Assembly: GCA_034670405.1 (NCBI GenBank)
Contig: JAXDDX010000012.1
Span: forward strand, 1,211,501 to 1,275,500
Direction: 5' to 3'
Length of the DNA: 64,000 bases
DNA from: Hoplostethus atlanticus
Lineage: Eukaryota; Chordata; Actinopteri; Trachichthyiformes; Trachichthyidae
Positions 14,601 to 24,718 of this stretch are shown here, one piece after another. Under the pieces are notes generated by a model. The model saw only the letters and a program-made list of their open reading frames with translations, searched no databases and was not told the DNA's origin. How positions within the stretch are numbered: position 1 is the first letter of the stretch; every line of letters starts with the position of its first letter. The position numbers were made by a program, and so were the translations under genes.

Positions 14601-17600
14601 ATTTTATTTTAGACTATAAGCATGAGGATGCCTTTGAACTTTGAAAATTGACTCAGGTCAGCATCAAAATTCCTGTACGGATCACAGGAAAAGAGCATGG
14701 ATTTTACCGCTTCCTGTCAGTTGTGGACTGCCTTTGCCTGCAGTAGTACAATTCTCTCTACAAAGCACTATTGTGGGTTGAAATCCAGGCATGCAGGGTG
14801 GCTTTACTGTACCTTGAGGTACTTGACCAGTTTCTGGATCTGCCAGTACTCGGAGGGCAGGTCTGTGTTGCTCTCTGGACGGCGCTCTTGCTGCTCCTCA
14901 TCCTCCTCGCTCTCAGACGAACTTTCACTGAAATCCTCCCCTGGCATGACTCCTGCTGGGGTCTTACTGAGCACAAAGGGTAGATAACAGTCCACTTAAG
15001 ACAGATAGCAATCTGCAAAAGTGAGGGATAACGTAACAACTAGACAATACATATTCAGACAAAGGGATGGAAAGTATCTTATCATGAAATTGTGAATATC
15101 AAAAACACAATTTCTTTGCGTCCTGGATCCAAGTTTCTTTTTCCTGGGCTTTAAATGGAAAAAACAGCTCATCCTACACAAGGACATCCATTAAAGTTTC
15201 TCACTGAAATTCACGTGTCAAGTTTGAACTTCCTCAGAATCTAAACAGTCGGGAAATAAAGATTGGAATAAAGTAATGGGAGGGCTAGAGTCGTCATCAT
15301 CAGAGCAGGACCTCTTGCTGCAACCATACATGCAAACAGAAATGCAGATGGCTTTTTAATGTCGCTCAGGCCACTTGGATAACTGTATCATGAAAACTGG
15401 GCACCATGGAGCAATGAAATTTGGTACATATTCAAATGGGACTGCAGGGAGATAGTTCCTATGTACACACAGATAGCATTTCCAGGGGAGTCCATTATCA
15501 GAGGAAGCCAGCCGATATGAGTGAGCATTTTCCAAGCAGCAGCGTGATAATCACTGAACAAGGCCTTCATTAAGCAGGCCTAAACATTCTGTCCTGAGTG
15601 GTGTGCAGTCACTACAGTCACTGGGTGAATGTTCCCCGAGGTCCCTAGCGCATGTACCGACTGATTGAGCAGCAAAAAAAAAAAAAAAAAAGCTATCACA
15701 GAACAGTGGCAGTGTAGATTTATTACACTAGTGGCCTGTATACATTGGCAGACACAGTTATGGAGACAGCTGGGGAGTCTTGGCTGCCTGGAGCTGGAGG
15801 CAGGAAAAGTATACATCAGTCTATACATTGGCTCCTATTCTGTACAATGGCTCATATATTTGCAGTTTCCAGTTTCCACTGCAAATATCACCACTGGTGA
15901 AAAAGCATTTGGATAATCTTTTGGATAATCGTGTGATTAAATCTCAGTTACTTTATCTACGGAGGAAGAGACAGCCATTACGGAGTCTAGCCGAAGAGAG
16001 CTCATTCAGGACACTTACGTTTTCTGGGAGGACTGGCGCCCAGGTAAGGAGGACACAGAGAACTCAGCTTTTTTCTTGCTATCAGATCCCAGCATCTTCT
16101 TCTGTATCTCGCCAGACTTCTCCTTTCTAGAGCCCTTTCTGGGTTTCTTTTCCTCTGCTTTACTGTAATGATAGGAAATAAGAGTCATTATGCCTGTTTC
16201 TATTTTGAAAATTGTTATTTTTCTAACATAATCATTATTTAATAATTTGAGACGAGGGTTCAGTGGGCTTTTTTAGCAATTTAGATACTTTTATCGTGAG
16301 CCAGTTTCTCCTCAAATGGGGACAGTTATCACAAGGTACAGCTGCAACAGCTCAGCCCTTGCTAGATCTATTTATCAATCAAAGACCATATGTGATAGAT
16401 CTTTTAGGGATTTTTCTAAGACTTCTCCCAAGTTTTCTGTCTGTAATTGGGCAGAAAGGGTTTCCACACCATGAACGCATCTATTAACTTAGATCGTTGT
16501 ATAATCAGGAATATTTGTGCTTGCCCTAAAATTTATAAACCATATAACCATCTCTTTATAATGTGTGACTGCTGGCATGCAGAGTAGACACAGTGAGCAC
16601 ATGTGGCTAAGGCCTGACTCCGGCATCACCCCTGTCTAAAGCTCATCTCTTGAACCAGAGAGCCCCACCACTCACAGTACGTGGTAGACTGACAATATTT
16701 CAAGACACGTGTTATGAGTGGAATTATCACATACTCATAGAGAGACGTGAGACCGAGATTCTTCCATCTCGGAGATGGTTCTAATTTCTTTTTGCCGCCT
16801 GGCTTGTTCGCCGTATGCTGTTGTCCCGCCCTCTCATGCACATTCTTTTCCTGATGCTCGTAAGACCTCTGGGGTTGGCCTTGTTCCTCCGCATCAACCA
16901 ATTCCACATGTTGGATCTTTTGTGTTGATGGAAGTTCTTCTTGAACTGCAAAATCCTGTTGGTGAGGAAAAAAAGGGGGTTGGAGATTGAGGAAAAAGAC
17001 CTTTCTCAATGTGCACCAAAATGCTAGCAGTGAGATATACAATAAATTTGGGTCGTAAAATTATATGTACTTGGGTTGTTAGAAATAGTTCTTCCTCTGA
17101 ATGATTGGTCTTTTCTGAAAGGAGCGATTCTGATTGTGATTCTTCTCAAGTGATGAGGCACATTTTCCATCCAACATCTGACCTGTTGCCTCATTATTTG
17201 AGACACGTTACATATTGATTTCTTAGAGCCTGCTGGCCACCGCAGCCCAAGAAGAGACATATAAAAACTAAGTAACTGATCAGTGATTGTTCACATAAAA
17301 ACAGTCTTTCTTAACAATACCCAGGTCTGGATAACAATTCAGCTTTTATTGAGCGACTGGAATAAAATAACACATTCCCAATGCTTCACATAGAAGAGGT
17401 CCCCCTCTGTTAATTGGCTGAACAATATCAAAAAGGTTAGTTTCTGTACATTCCTTGACCTAAAACCTTGCAGCTTGGCACAGACAAAGTAGAGCCTTTG
17501 TGTCACTGTTATTCAGCGATGATTTTTTGAAGTTTTGAAGGTCTTTTTGCCTAACTTTACAACCTACATAAGAATGCCAACAAGACACATATGAATGGTT

Positions 17601-20183
17601 TGCAGGCAGGAGAGTTTTAATCACAGACACCTGCTATGCAGAAATAGCTCAAACTGTCATTGGTCGCTAGGAGCTCAACTTTCTTATTTTTTTACTGCAG
17701 GGAAAAAGAATTAAGAAGTATGTCTACAGGTTGTGTTCACACACTAGTTGGAGCCAGGCATGCCCAATCACTTTTACAAAGACTTCTTTTTCATGAAAGA
17801 CAAAGTGACCTGCTATTGGAAACATACAAGCCAATTTACTCCACTACAGCACCACAGTCTGATTTTATTAAGGTATCCGACCTTCTTTAATTCTATTATA
17901 CGTGAAATGGACAAAGTCCATGTGCTAAGGCAGGAGGAAACACTCCAAATTCTATGGCACGCCACAGTAAAGGGCCCTATTACAGGTGCCTTTCTGCATC
18001 AGAACACACTAAAGGCCAGCAGACACATGCCATGTTAAGTAGGACTGACGCCTGTAGCCGCAAATGTTTCTCGGCAAACATTTTTATAGTAGGCGACATT
18101 CAATCATTAGCACTTGACGTAGTTCTTTCGTTTGTCTTGTTTCTTCCACGCCTGCATTTGGGTACAAAATCCTGAAACTCCAACTATTTATTCATGTTTG
18201 GGGTAGGCTCAGTAGTAGTATCTAATTACTTGATCCACATTGATGGAAAATCAGCAGGGCAGCAAATCTGAAGCCACTGGCCATAAAATATCCGTCAGTG
18301 GCGAGACTCTAGCAGTTTCTACTGAATGATTATGACAGTGAAGCAGTCTATATTAATTTCAGGATCTGAATAACAAAATAAAATCTACAACCCAGAGAGA
18401 AAGTTTGCTTTTCAGTGAGTGTGTCGTGCATGCAAATACACAGCATGTCCAATTTCCAATCACGCTGTGATGTCAAAACGAATCCACAACACTGAACAGG
18501 AGGAGTCGAGTCTGCTTCCTCCCTCTGTTGCAGCCCTCCTCTCCTTTGGCTGCCTCCGCTTATTTGATTGAGGCTGTCTAATCTAATAGAACTGTTAAAA
18601 AAGATCTGCTTCCTCACGTTGGAAACGAGTAGATATGTTTGGAGATTAGGTGTTGTTATCTTTGGCTATCGCCTTCCAAGCTTGGGCTCTCTGCATTGCA
18701 ATCAGAGAACTGGGCCGGAGATGTACGAGATTGTGTTTCTGACAGACGCCACTGCTATTCCTCTCTCGAATTAAAACTGGAATGGATGTTGTCCTCCAGA
18801 GGCACTGCAATCACTTAATGTCTGAGGATTTCATAATATAAGATAGGATGCCTATTGTCTACTCATTTGATATAGTGTTGACAGCAATCAATCAAATGAA
18901 TTTCAAAAACAAAAATGCTTTGTTAAGTTGACTACATCATACAATGGGGATTATATCATGTTATGGCAGAGAGTAAATATTCAGTAACGGTACAGAGTGA
19001 AACAAATGTTACTGGACATTGCACGGCACACTTCAAAGATTTGACGAGGCAAAGAAAAAAGGACCTTGACAATGAGTGGTATCTCAGAAAGCTCATTCAC
19101 AGCACTTTTTACTGCCTCTGTCTATCATTTTTAGATGGTTCAGACTCAAGGCATCTCTCTTCACACAGGACTCATAAAACATAAAAGCCTGGATGTCCTT
19201 TTTTTTTTTACACAGCTCAGCCTGGCACTACTCATTGGTTTAATAAAGCCTTCACTTACCGCGGCCCAGCTCTCTGTGGCACCCGGAGTTCTATCACCTA
19301 CTATAAAAAAGTCACACTGACCGACCACAATTTGACAGATATCAGGGAAGCTCTATTCTACTGTGTACACTATATTGGCCTAGTATCATGTTATTTCAAA
19401 ATGGCTGAACATTAATGGCTGTTAAAGACCGCTTACAGCAGTAAATGTCCCCGTAACATCCTGGCATTTACTATGCTGCTATACGGAAAATCCCTTAGGG
19501 CAATTAGAATTGAAAAAGCATTTTCGTTTTATGAAAAGATTTCTTTTGTCTTGAGCTTTTGTCCCAAAGGCACTTCACATGTAGAATAGTTTAGTGAAAT
19601 CATTTGGCCCTTCATATGCAGAATAGTTCAGTGGAATCGTTTGGCCCTTCTCAAGCAGAATAGTTTTGAAAAATCACTGGCAAAAATACATATCCATGTT
19701 GACCCTAGTTTACATCTGCAAATCCTATTTCTCTGGTGGATGTACTTTCGATTCTTTGTTCGAGAGCAAGATTTGCACAGTGGGTAAATGATATGCTTCC
19801 TAATCATATTTATATTTTGACCGGCTAAGAAAAACATTCTAAGTAACCATCAAACCATACAAGAAGAATAAAATAAAATGAACATAAGGATCACATTTTC
19901 TTCTCTTAAGAAATAGAGACTTCCATACAGAGCAGGCACTGTACAGTGAGTTGTCTGGATGTCTCTGATGAGCTTGTGATGATGCCACATTTTCCAACAA
20001 ACATCAGAGTGAGTGAGAAAAAACATGTTCATATTTTTAAATGATTAACAGACTTTTTCAAGACCAGCTGGTAACTGTTATTGAGACGATTTGTTTTGTC
20101 ATCAAATCACTTAAGCAGGAAACAGCACTACTGACTGAATCACGGGTATTTCAATGTGGGCAAATTACTTTCCCTGTGTATGT

Positions 20184-20223
<40 letters not shown>

Positions 20224-23200
20224 CTAACTGGACTGTTTTGATGTTGTGTTAAACCGGGGGAGATCTGGAACACGGAGTAGGTCGCATCAGAAATGTTTCA
20301 ACACAGTGACAACCAGACACTAGCTCACTAGTGAGGAACAGCACAGACACTGATTACACAACCCTAACTCACTCTACACACATGAGTCATATAGCATCAA
20401 TGATCAAATCAGCCCTTTAGACATAAGGGACAAAGAGGCATTTCAACACCCCCGCTTCTATGCTTCGTGAGCTAAAATTCAAGCCCATAAAGGAGGTCTA
20501 TATATGTTGATGTTAAATTCCACTGTACCTGCTTGTTTATGTTCTCAGCAAAATGGGGAGACCTGCTTTTCAGAAGTGTTACCAAGTCTTTGTACATATC
20601 ACTTGTTCGCTCGTAGGCATTCTCCTCCCCCTCCTGTTTTATGCCCTGTGAAAACAAAGTTGAAAACAGCTTCATTAATACTAAAACCACAATTATAATG
20701 TTACCCACATGTCCGTCTGAATAGCTGAGGTTAGAGAGCTCAGAGTATCACAAGGCAGCCTAAAAAGGGGAAGTGTAAAACCACGTAAACCACTAAATTA
20801 TGTTTAAGACACTCCTAATCTTTGAGGTTTCATTGCATCAATGTCACCCATTTGGAAACACACGTTTTTCAGGGTGGAGTTTTTTGACCTTAGCTGAACC
20901 ATTTCCAGGTGAAGAAATAGAGGCAGGAAATATAGAGCTTGTCAGCATAGTCACTGACGGAGTGAAAGTTGCTGCGGCACGCAAAACCTTCTCTGAGGAT
21001 TAATTGCGTACACATTCAATCTCTCTGAATGTGTACATGTGTGCATTTGGCAAGAAGTTGACATCTCTCTACACGGTAGTGAGCTTGGAAAACAAGTTTT
21101 CCGCTTTTCAGAGACACTTACCTAATGTTTTGAAAATTCTTATCATCATAGTATGCACTGTACTGTTTATGAGACACTGAATATATCACCCTGCCTGTCC
21201 AATTTTGCAGTTGTGTGTGATGACTTCTGTAGCTGGGATAATCATGTTTTCATGACTTGACTAAAGAAATAAAACTTATGATAAATAAAACAAAATGGTA
21301 GAAGAATGGATAGAAGAATTTGTTTGGTAGCAGAATACATTAGTTAACTATTGTAAAATAACCGTGGAGCACTGAGGTGAAATTGTTAACTGACTAACTA
21401 TATGATGGGAAACTGGTTCTATCAAAGAGTTTATTTGCCAAAAAAATAAGGTATTTCTTTAAGAATGGGCTCCTTATCATATTTAAAAAAAAATAATAAG
21501 CAAAATTAATCATTGATGTTGCTGATGTAGTCCACAGTGGCATTATCTTCTCAATCTTACCCCATTTAGGAAGACTCCAGCCGTGCTGCAGGTGATGTAG
21601 AGGACCTCAGTATCACAAGGCTCAATCACAAGGTAACAAATCTCACCATGCACCTGCCTCCACGGAGGGGCGTGGCAGCCATTGGAAAACTCATAATCTA
21701 AAATGAAAAGATATAAAAGCCTGACACCCAGATAAATATTGTAGTAAACTTTATAATATGTAGTGCTGCTTGAAATCAGGTCACAACATGATTTTCCCCA
21801 AAGGAAGCAGAAGAAGGAGGAAATAGAAAACATTAATTGGTTCAAAGAGTGCAGCTAAAGGAGAAAACATCGCAAGTGCCTGGTCTGCCACGGAGGGTGA
21901 CATATCACTCTACACAGCACAGGTCCGAGATATGGGCCCAGGTTAGAGCCATAGTTTCATTCCCTATATAAATCACTCGCTGAAAACAGGGCCACATCGT
22001 GACAGCATCATATTTTAAGGCTGCTTGGCATCACAGGTTTGGGGAGTATTTGCATAGAAGGTTTCAATTCAACATCAGCAAAAGGGGACATATTTTTCAA
22101 AATCGCTATTTATCATTTGGTGGTATGGTGCACTTCAACGAATGGTTAGCTGTTATGGCATGGCAAATCTGTTGCAGTGAGGCAGGAAAATAAATTGATT
22201 AATGTCTTAGTAAACTGAAATCTGACAGATATAATGACTTCCATGTTTTTTTGTGGGGGACAGAACGAACCCTTTATATACTTTGGAATATCTAGTAATA
22301 TCCCTAATAGCAATCGCTTTTCTTGCAACCCAGTGCAATGTGGAGATAATTCAAACCTGATGTGTATCGAACCGACTTCAGCACCCTCTTTTCCCCTTCA
22401 CTGCAGTAGCATTTCAACAGCTCCACTTCATTCTTCACCGCAGTGGGGTTGAGCCTGACCTCTCTGTAGTGAAAATGTAGAAAAACAAAACAAAACAAAC
22501 AGTGAATTTATCGCGTTCATTTATGGTTCTGTCTCTTAACTGGCTGCCTATTATAAATCAGAAACAAACACATGTTGCAGCAAGTCCACTTGGATCTGAG
22601 TGAAAGAGGATCACCGTGGAAGATGGATAGATAACTTCATCAAATGCACAAAGAGCAAGAGATAAGCAGGCCACCCACTGGGAGATCTGTTTGAGGGAGT
22701 TGCTGAGGAGCTGGTTGTCCAGATGTTGGAGCAAGAGGAACAGCTTGACCTTGACCTCCGAGTCCTTGGCCTGGTCCCCCTGTTTCACTTTGTCCACCAG
22801 ACGCAGCACAGAGCTGTCTTCCCCCTCCAGGACAGTGGCAAAGCTGGGACCCAGAATCTTTACCACTGGATCTCTATTTTCTGAACAGTTAAAAGAGGTT
22901 AGCCTTACCAATGTTGTATGCTCTCTACTTTACAACAGTGCTTCTGAAAATGTGGGTTGGAACCAAAACTGAAAATACTTATGAGCCACTGCTGCACAGC
23001 AGGCCTATTTTTTTTTTTCTTTTCTCAAACTAAGCTAACATACTCTTTTTACAAAATATCCACCAGCAATGAAAATGGGCTGTTTTACCATCTTCATCAT
23101 GTATTCCTCTGTCAGACAAATATACATCAGCATATCTGTTTTTGGCATTAGCCCTACAGTAAATATCTAGAGAATTACAAATATAATCTGATGACAGTAT

Positions 23201-24112
23201 AATTGGATGGAAGTGGAGGATAACAAGGAGGACAAACAAATTAAGTCTGTGGGTTATGGAAGTATGCTGGCGGCTAGACTACTTAGGATGCAAATGGGAT
23301 TCAAATCTCATCCTGTGGTCACCATGCTCACCTTCGAGACATGCTCGAACCTCCTTCAGCTTCTTATCGTTTGCCAGATGAACCAGTTTAGAAAGCTGGC
23401 TAAAGCTGTGCACAGAAATAGTTGGAGGAGAGAGCTGCAACAAGGGATGCCCTTCACCGTCTTTTTCCTGGGACTGCACAGTTGGGCCACTGAAGAGGAA
23501 AGAAAACTCTTCATTTCACTATAATCCACAAACATTTCCATTAATATCACTCACAATCTTATTTATATTATCATTTGGTGTGCAATATGTGTACCAGGTG
23601 TATGTACTTTGGAGAGATCAGAGTCTGTATTAGAATTTTGCACTTCTCTGCCACCCAGCTACGGGGTAAAAAGCTAATGAAGAAAGCAGAATAAAAGAAC
23701 TTTCTGATGAACTGGGCTGGAATGTTTTGATTCTTCCTGAAGTTGAAAAACAAATTAATTATAGCCTACTGCAATGAGTGTCGCTGAGATAAAATACATT
23801 TGGACACCATGGTGACAACATATCCTGCACAGACACATAATACTGAAAGCAATGGCCAGCCAGCTGCCTGCCTCATGATTACACCAACCTGATGTCATAG
23901 TCTGTTTTGAAATCAGAAGCTACTAAGGTGGTACTCCACTGCAGCGGCTCCTTGAACACATGCTTTGCCTCCTGTGGGTGTCTGGAGTTGAACTGCTCCA
24001 CAAAACTTAGGATCTCTTTCAACAAGGACTCATTGATCGGCGTGATCTCCAGTTTGCCAGTACCAGAGCTGGCCGTGGTCCATTGGGCTGCCCTGGTCAG
24101 TGACGCCCCCAT
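950..24112 (-). CDS. odad2: ODAD2 (ARMC4) outer dynein arm docking complex subunit 2; gene body, 3' end outside window
   Basis: ODAD2 is an armadillo-repeat protein of the docking complex that anchors outer dynein arms to the doublet microtubules of motile cilia; loss in human causes primary ciliary dyskinesia (established). Sixteen minus-strand exons join in phase into about 854 codons. The N-terminal third (residues 1-315) matches the ODAD2-specific region, with hallmarks such as [16 protein letters not shown]. Residues 316-470 form a charged Lys/Glu/Ser-rich linker. From about 475 ([14 protein letters not shown]) armadillo repeats run to the window edge, including [44 protein letters not shown] and VVGALGEC. 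Human ODAD2 has 1044 residues, so roughly the last 210, still armadillo repeats, should lie left of position 1. The first 949 bases hold no exon. The ATG was chosen because [19 protein letters not shown] aligns with the human start. All introns are GT-AG except 1012-1128, which is GC-AG. The identity is secure; a few splice ends could be off by some bases. Confidence 0.97.
1129..1309 (-). CDS. odad2: ODAD2 coding exon 15, armadillo repeats (residues 774-834), with GC donor
   Basis: The acceptor ccccaaag|G is chosen over a nearby tttcag because it restores [15 protein letters not shown] (human K-FREYKAIETLVGLL). The exon encodes [14 protein letters not shown] and [15 protein letters not shown]. 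The donor is AACCAG|gcatgt: no GT in register would join to the phase-0 start of exon 16, so this is a GC-AG intron. Confidence 0.95.
1310..5739 (-). other. ODAD2 intron 14 (4.4 kb)
   Basis: This is mostly AT-rich unique sequence with a short ATT microsatellite around 3812-3834. No reading frame here resembles ODAD2 or another known protein. Confidence 0.85.
5740..5894 (-). CDS. odad2: ODAD2 coding exon 14, armadillo repeats (residues 723-774)
   Basis: It encodes [20 protein letters not shown] and [16 protein letters not shown], matching human [20 protein letters not shown] and [16 protein letters not shown]. The acceptor is tgccctgcag|TGT. The donor GCTAA|gtatgc leaves phase 2, closed by the first base of exon 15 to give Lys. 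Confidence 0.97.
6074..6184 (-). CDS. odad2: ODAD2 coding exon 13, armadillo repeat (residues 686-722)
   Basis: This is a 37-codon phase-0 exon encoding [19 protein letters not shown] and [11 protein letters not shown] (human NYRAAIKAERIIENLVKNL). The acceptor tgctaaag|AGA has a weak pyrimidine tract. The first residue is Arg where human has Glu. Confidence 0.95.
6185..6586 (-). other. ODAD2 intron 12
   Basis: AT-rich intron with runs of T and TTTAT. Nothing else is seen. Confidence 0.85.
6587..6820 (-). CDS. odad2: ODAD2 coding exon 12, armadillo repeats (residues 608-685)
   Basis: This is a 78-codon phase-0 exon: [10 protein letters not shown], a short variable loop, [38 protein letters not shown], and [12 protein letters not shown]. 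The variable loop is shorter than the human one. The acceptor is tctgtgatcag|GTA and the donor CAGAG|gtgagg. Confidence 0.97.
6821..8034 (-). other. ODAD2 intron 11
   Basis: Unique intron sequence. The open frames inside it have no recognisable product. Confidence 0.85.
8035..8244 (-). CDS. odad2: ODAD2 coding exon 11, armadillo repeats (residues 538-607)
   Basis: This is a 70-codon phase-0 exon: [53 protein letters not shown], then RQYGGIKRL. The acceptor is gtgattag|ATC and the donor AGACTG|gtgagt. Confidence 0.97.
8245..8603 (-). other. ODAD2 intron 10
   Basis: Short intron; no feature recognised. Confidence 0.85.
8604..8750 (-). CDS. odad2: ODAD2 coding exon 10, armadillo repeats (residues 489-537)
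   Basis: This is a 49-codon phase-0 exon encoding [36 protein letters not shown] and EEIKCK, near-identical to human. The acceptor is ttatttcag|GGA and the donor TGCAAA|gtgagt. A (CT)n tract on the coding strand lies about 45-80 bases upstream of the acceptor. Confidence 0.97.
8794..8828. repeat. GA/CT microsatellite
   Basis: Imperfect GA repeat. On the ODAD2 coding strand it is a CT tract about 45-80 bases upstream of the exon 10 acceptor. Confidence 0.9.
10602..10649. repeat. (GT)24 microsatellite
   Basis: Uninterrupted GT array in ODAD2 intron 9. Confidence 0.98.
11647..11692. repeat. (TG)23 microsatellite
   Basis: Uninterrupted TG array in ODAD2 intron 9. Confidence 0.98.
14813..14966 (-). 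CDS. odad2: ODAD2 coding exon 9, acidic Ser-Glu tract and first helices (residues 437-488)
   Basis: It encodes [20 protein letters not shown] followed by [16 protein letters not shown]. The same Ser/Glu tract and [14 protein letters not shown] occur in human ODAD2. The acceptor is tttgtgctcag|T and the donor CTCAAG|gtacag. It opens the armadillo array. Confidence 0.96.
14967..16018 (-). other. ODAD2 intron 8
   Basis: It contains an 18-base A run near 15674-15691. Otherwise it is unique intron sequence. Confidence 0.8.
16019..16162 (-). CDS. odad2: ODAD2 coding exon 8, basic linker (residues 389-437)
   Basis: The acceptor is catcattacag|T and the donor AAAAC|gtaagt; both ends are in phase 2. 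It encodes a lysine-rich stretch ([19 protein letters not shown]) and [11 protein letters not shown]. There is little direct sequence conservation, but the position, phase and composition suit the linker before the armadillo array. Confidence 0.82.
16163..16734 (-). other. ODAD2 intron 7
   Basis: The intron includes a plus-strand open frame that weakly resembles a LINE reverse transcriptase, listed separately. Nothing else is seen. Confidence 0.8.
16263..16487 (+). mobile_element. Possible decayed LINE reverse-transcriptase fragment
   Basis: The plus frame reads [15 protein letters not shown], whose spacing recalls the QGxPLSPxLFxLxI motif of L1-type reverse transcriptases, preceded by FLLKWGQLS (compare FxLxRGxRQG). 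Several key residues (Arg, Pro, Ser) are missing and no Tyr-Ala-Asp-Asp motif follows. The open frame is only 74 codons. It could be chance. Confidence 0.2.
16735..16955 (-). CDS. odad2: ODAD2 coding exon 7, charged linker (residues 316-389)
   Basis: The acceptor is caccaacag|GAT. The donor TATGA|gtatgt is chosen because it leaves phase 2, as exon 8 requires. The exon encodes a hydrophilic, poorly conserved linker rich in Q, E and K that ends [16 protein letters not shown], comparable to human WEPSLNWKTTVNYKG. The open frame continues beyond the donor, and that part is read as intron. Confidence 0.85.
19574..19668. repeat. Tandem repeat, 37-base unit, about 2.6 copies
   Basis: Units at 19574-19610 and 19611-19647, plus a partial third, share GCAGAATAGTT and TTTGGCCCTTC. 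The two full copies differ at only a few positions. It lies in ODAD2 intron 6. Confidence 0.85.
20175..20222. repeat. GT microsatellite
   Basis: GT array with two early GTA interruptions in ODAD2 intron 6. Confidence 0.97.
20529..20645 (-). CDS. odad2: ODAD2 coding exon 6 (residues 277-315)
   Basis: This 39-codon phase-0 exon encodes [19 protein letters not shown] and [10 protein letters not shown], matching human VNYERKGSIYKNLVTFL and PKFSENMSK. The acceptor is gttttcacag|GGC and the donor AAGCAG|gtacag. Confidence 0.95.
20646..21560 (-). other. ODAD2 intron 5
   Basis: AT-rich unique sequence; nothing recognised. Confidence 0.85.
21561..21697 (-). CDS. odad2: ODAD2 coding exon 5 (residues 231-276)
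   Basis: The acceptor is cattttag|AT and the donor AATGGG|gtaaga. The exon encodes [19 protein letters not shown] and [10 protein letters not shown], the most conserved part of the non-armadillo N-terminal region (human [19 protein letters not shown]). Confidence 0.96.
21698..22356 (-). other. ODAD2 intron 4
   Basis: Unique intron sequence; nothing recognised. Confidence 0.85.
22357..22463 (-). CDS. odad2: ODAD2 coding exon 4 (residues 195-231)
   Basis: Three overlapping AGs lie at the acceptor (ctacagagag). Only the first, giving A|GAG|GTC, keeps the phase of exon 3. The exon encodes [19 protein letters not shown] and ends RYTS with donor TCAG|gtttga (phase 1). It corresponds to human LEISLSPMTVKKDIELLK. 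Confidence 0.88.
22679..22880 (-). CDS. odad2: ODAD2 coding exon 3 (residues 128-195)
   Basis: The acceptor is ctgttcag|AA and the donor ATCTCCCA|gtgggt. It encodes [10 protein letters not shown] and [21 protein letters not shown]. The open frame runs on for about 40 codons past the donor, but the human protein and the phase of exon 4 both place the splice after QIS, so the extension is read as intron. Confidence 0.9.
22881..23331 (-). other. ODAD2 intron 2
   Basis: AT-rich intron with a T run near 23007. Nothing else is seen. Confidence 0.85.
23332..23489 (-). CDS. odad2: ODAD2 coding exon 2 (residues 75-128)
   Basis: The acceptor is cctcttcag|T and the donor GAAG|gtgagc. The exon enters in phase 2 and leaves in phase 1. 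It encodes [17 protein letters not shown] and [11 protein letters not shown], matching the human segment GQPLLFLSVPQIKIRSF. Closing the split codon gives E-NRDP across the junction to exon 3, as in the human protein (A-NRDP). Confidence 0.92.
23490..23888 (-). other. ODAD2 intron 1 of the coding region
   Basis: Unique intron sequence; nothing recognised. Confidence 0.85.
23889..24112 (-). CDS. odad2: ODAD2 coding exon 1 (residues 1-75)
   Basis: This exon starts at ATG 24112-24110 with [19 protein letters not shown] and contains [15 protein letters not shown], both collinear with human ODAD2. It ends in phase 2 at ATCAG|gttggt. A clear acceptor (tagtttcag) lies 13 bases upstream of the ATG at 24127-24126, so the transcribed exon begins at 24125 and an untranslated exon is spliced on upstream. 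The start context is weak at -3 (C) but has G at +4. Confidence 0.93.
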
Positions 24113-24125
24113 CAGCTGGGATCTT

Positions 24126-24718
24126 CTGAAACTACAAATGGCTAACAGTAAGGACAACACTGTATTCTACAGTATATGTCTTACTATTAGCAGTAGACCA
24201 GAGATAGATTTTGCATGCAATTAGTTATGCAATAATATTTACATTACCCAAACAAAATCACTATAAAATTGCTATAATATTCCTATATGGACTTATAGTG
24301 TCTGTGGTACTCAATAGTGAATTTATAGTGACCTTTGTTACGGTTATACTATATCATATGGTATATTGTTTTATCTCCAATAGTATCACTACTATATTGC
24401 TATAATATTCCCATAGGGATTTATAGTTGTGCTGTATCCCTCCAAAATATATTATAGGATTACTCGAGTTCTTTCCTTAGTACAGAAAGCTAACTAATTA
24501 TGCTCGCTAGTGTGGCCAACTACGTTAACTAACTAACGTTAGGTTAGATGTTCCTAGTCAACGTTAACGGTAGCCAACGTTAGCTTACGCCGTCGGGCTT
24601 GTTAGCAAAGCTGACACAGCCCTAAAAATGACACTCAACAGCTTTAAATTATCTAAAGAACATGTTTTTCTACAACGGACTATTTACTTTCTACATGGGA
24701 ACTTAATTGCAAACTTAC
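24126..24718 (-). other. Probable ODAD2 5' UTR intron
   Basis: It is bounded by gtaagt (donor) and tttcag (acceptor) on the minus strand. It holds the palindromic AT-rich repeat pair at 24259-24428 and a stretch near 24485-24605 rich in GTTAGC/GCTAAC/AACGTT words, a pattern often seen near teleost gene starts. Confidence 0.5.
24259..24428. repeat. AT-rich palindromic repeat pair, possible MITE remnant
   Basis: Two near-identical 31-base units (24268-24298 and 24396-24426) share ATTGCTATAATATTCC and end in TTATAG, about 128 bases apart. The first copy is bracketed by CACTATA and TATAGTG, forming an imperfect palindrome of about 42 bases. This suggests a small foldback or miniature inverted-repeat element, but no target-site duplication is clear. 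Confidence 0.4.

Larger units (their letters stand above)
8751..14812 (-). other. ODAD2 intron 9 (6.1 kb, largest in the gene here)
   Basis: It contains a GA microsatellite at 8794-8828 and two long GT arrays at 10602-10649 and 11647-11692. The rest is AT-rich. No coding exon was recognised; in human ODAD2 the flanking exons also join directly (YLK-GGNQ). Confidence 0.85.
16956..20528 (-). other. ODAD2 intron 6 (3.6 kb)
   Basis: It contains a 37-base tandem repeat (19574-19668) and a GT array (20175-20222). No coding exon was recognised. Confidence 0.85.

Noticed and set aside
22558-22678. Continuation of the ODAD2 exon 3 reading frame past the donor
   Set aside because: Human ODAD2 and the phase of exon 4 both require splicing at 22678/22679, so the extension is intron read-through.
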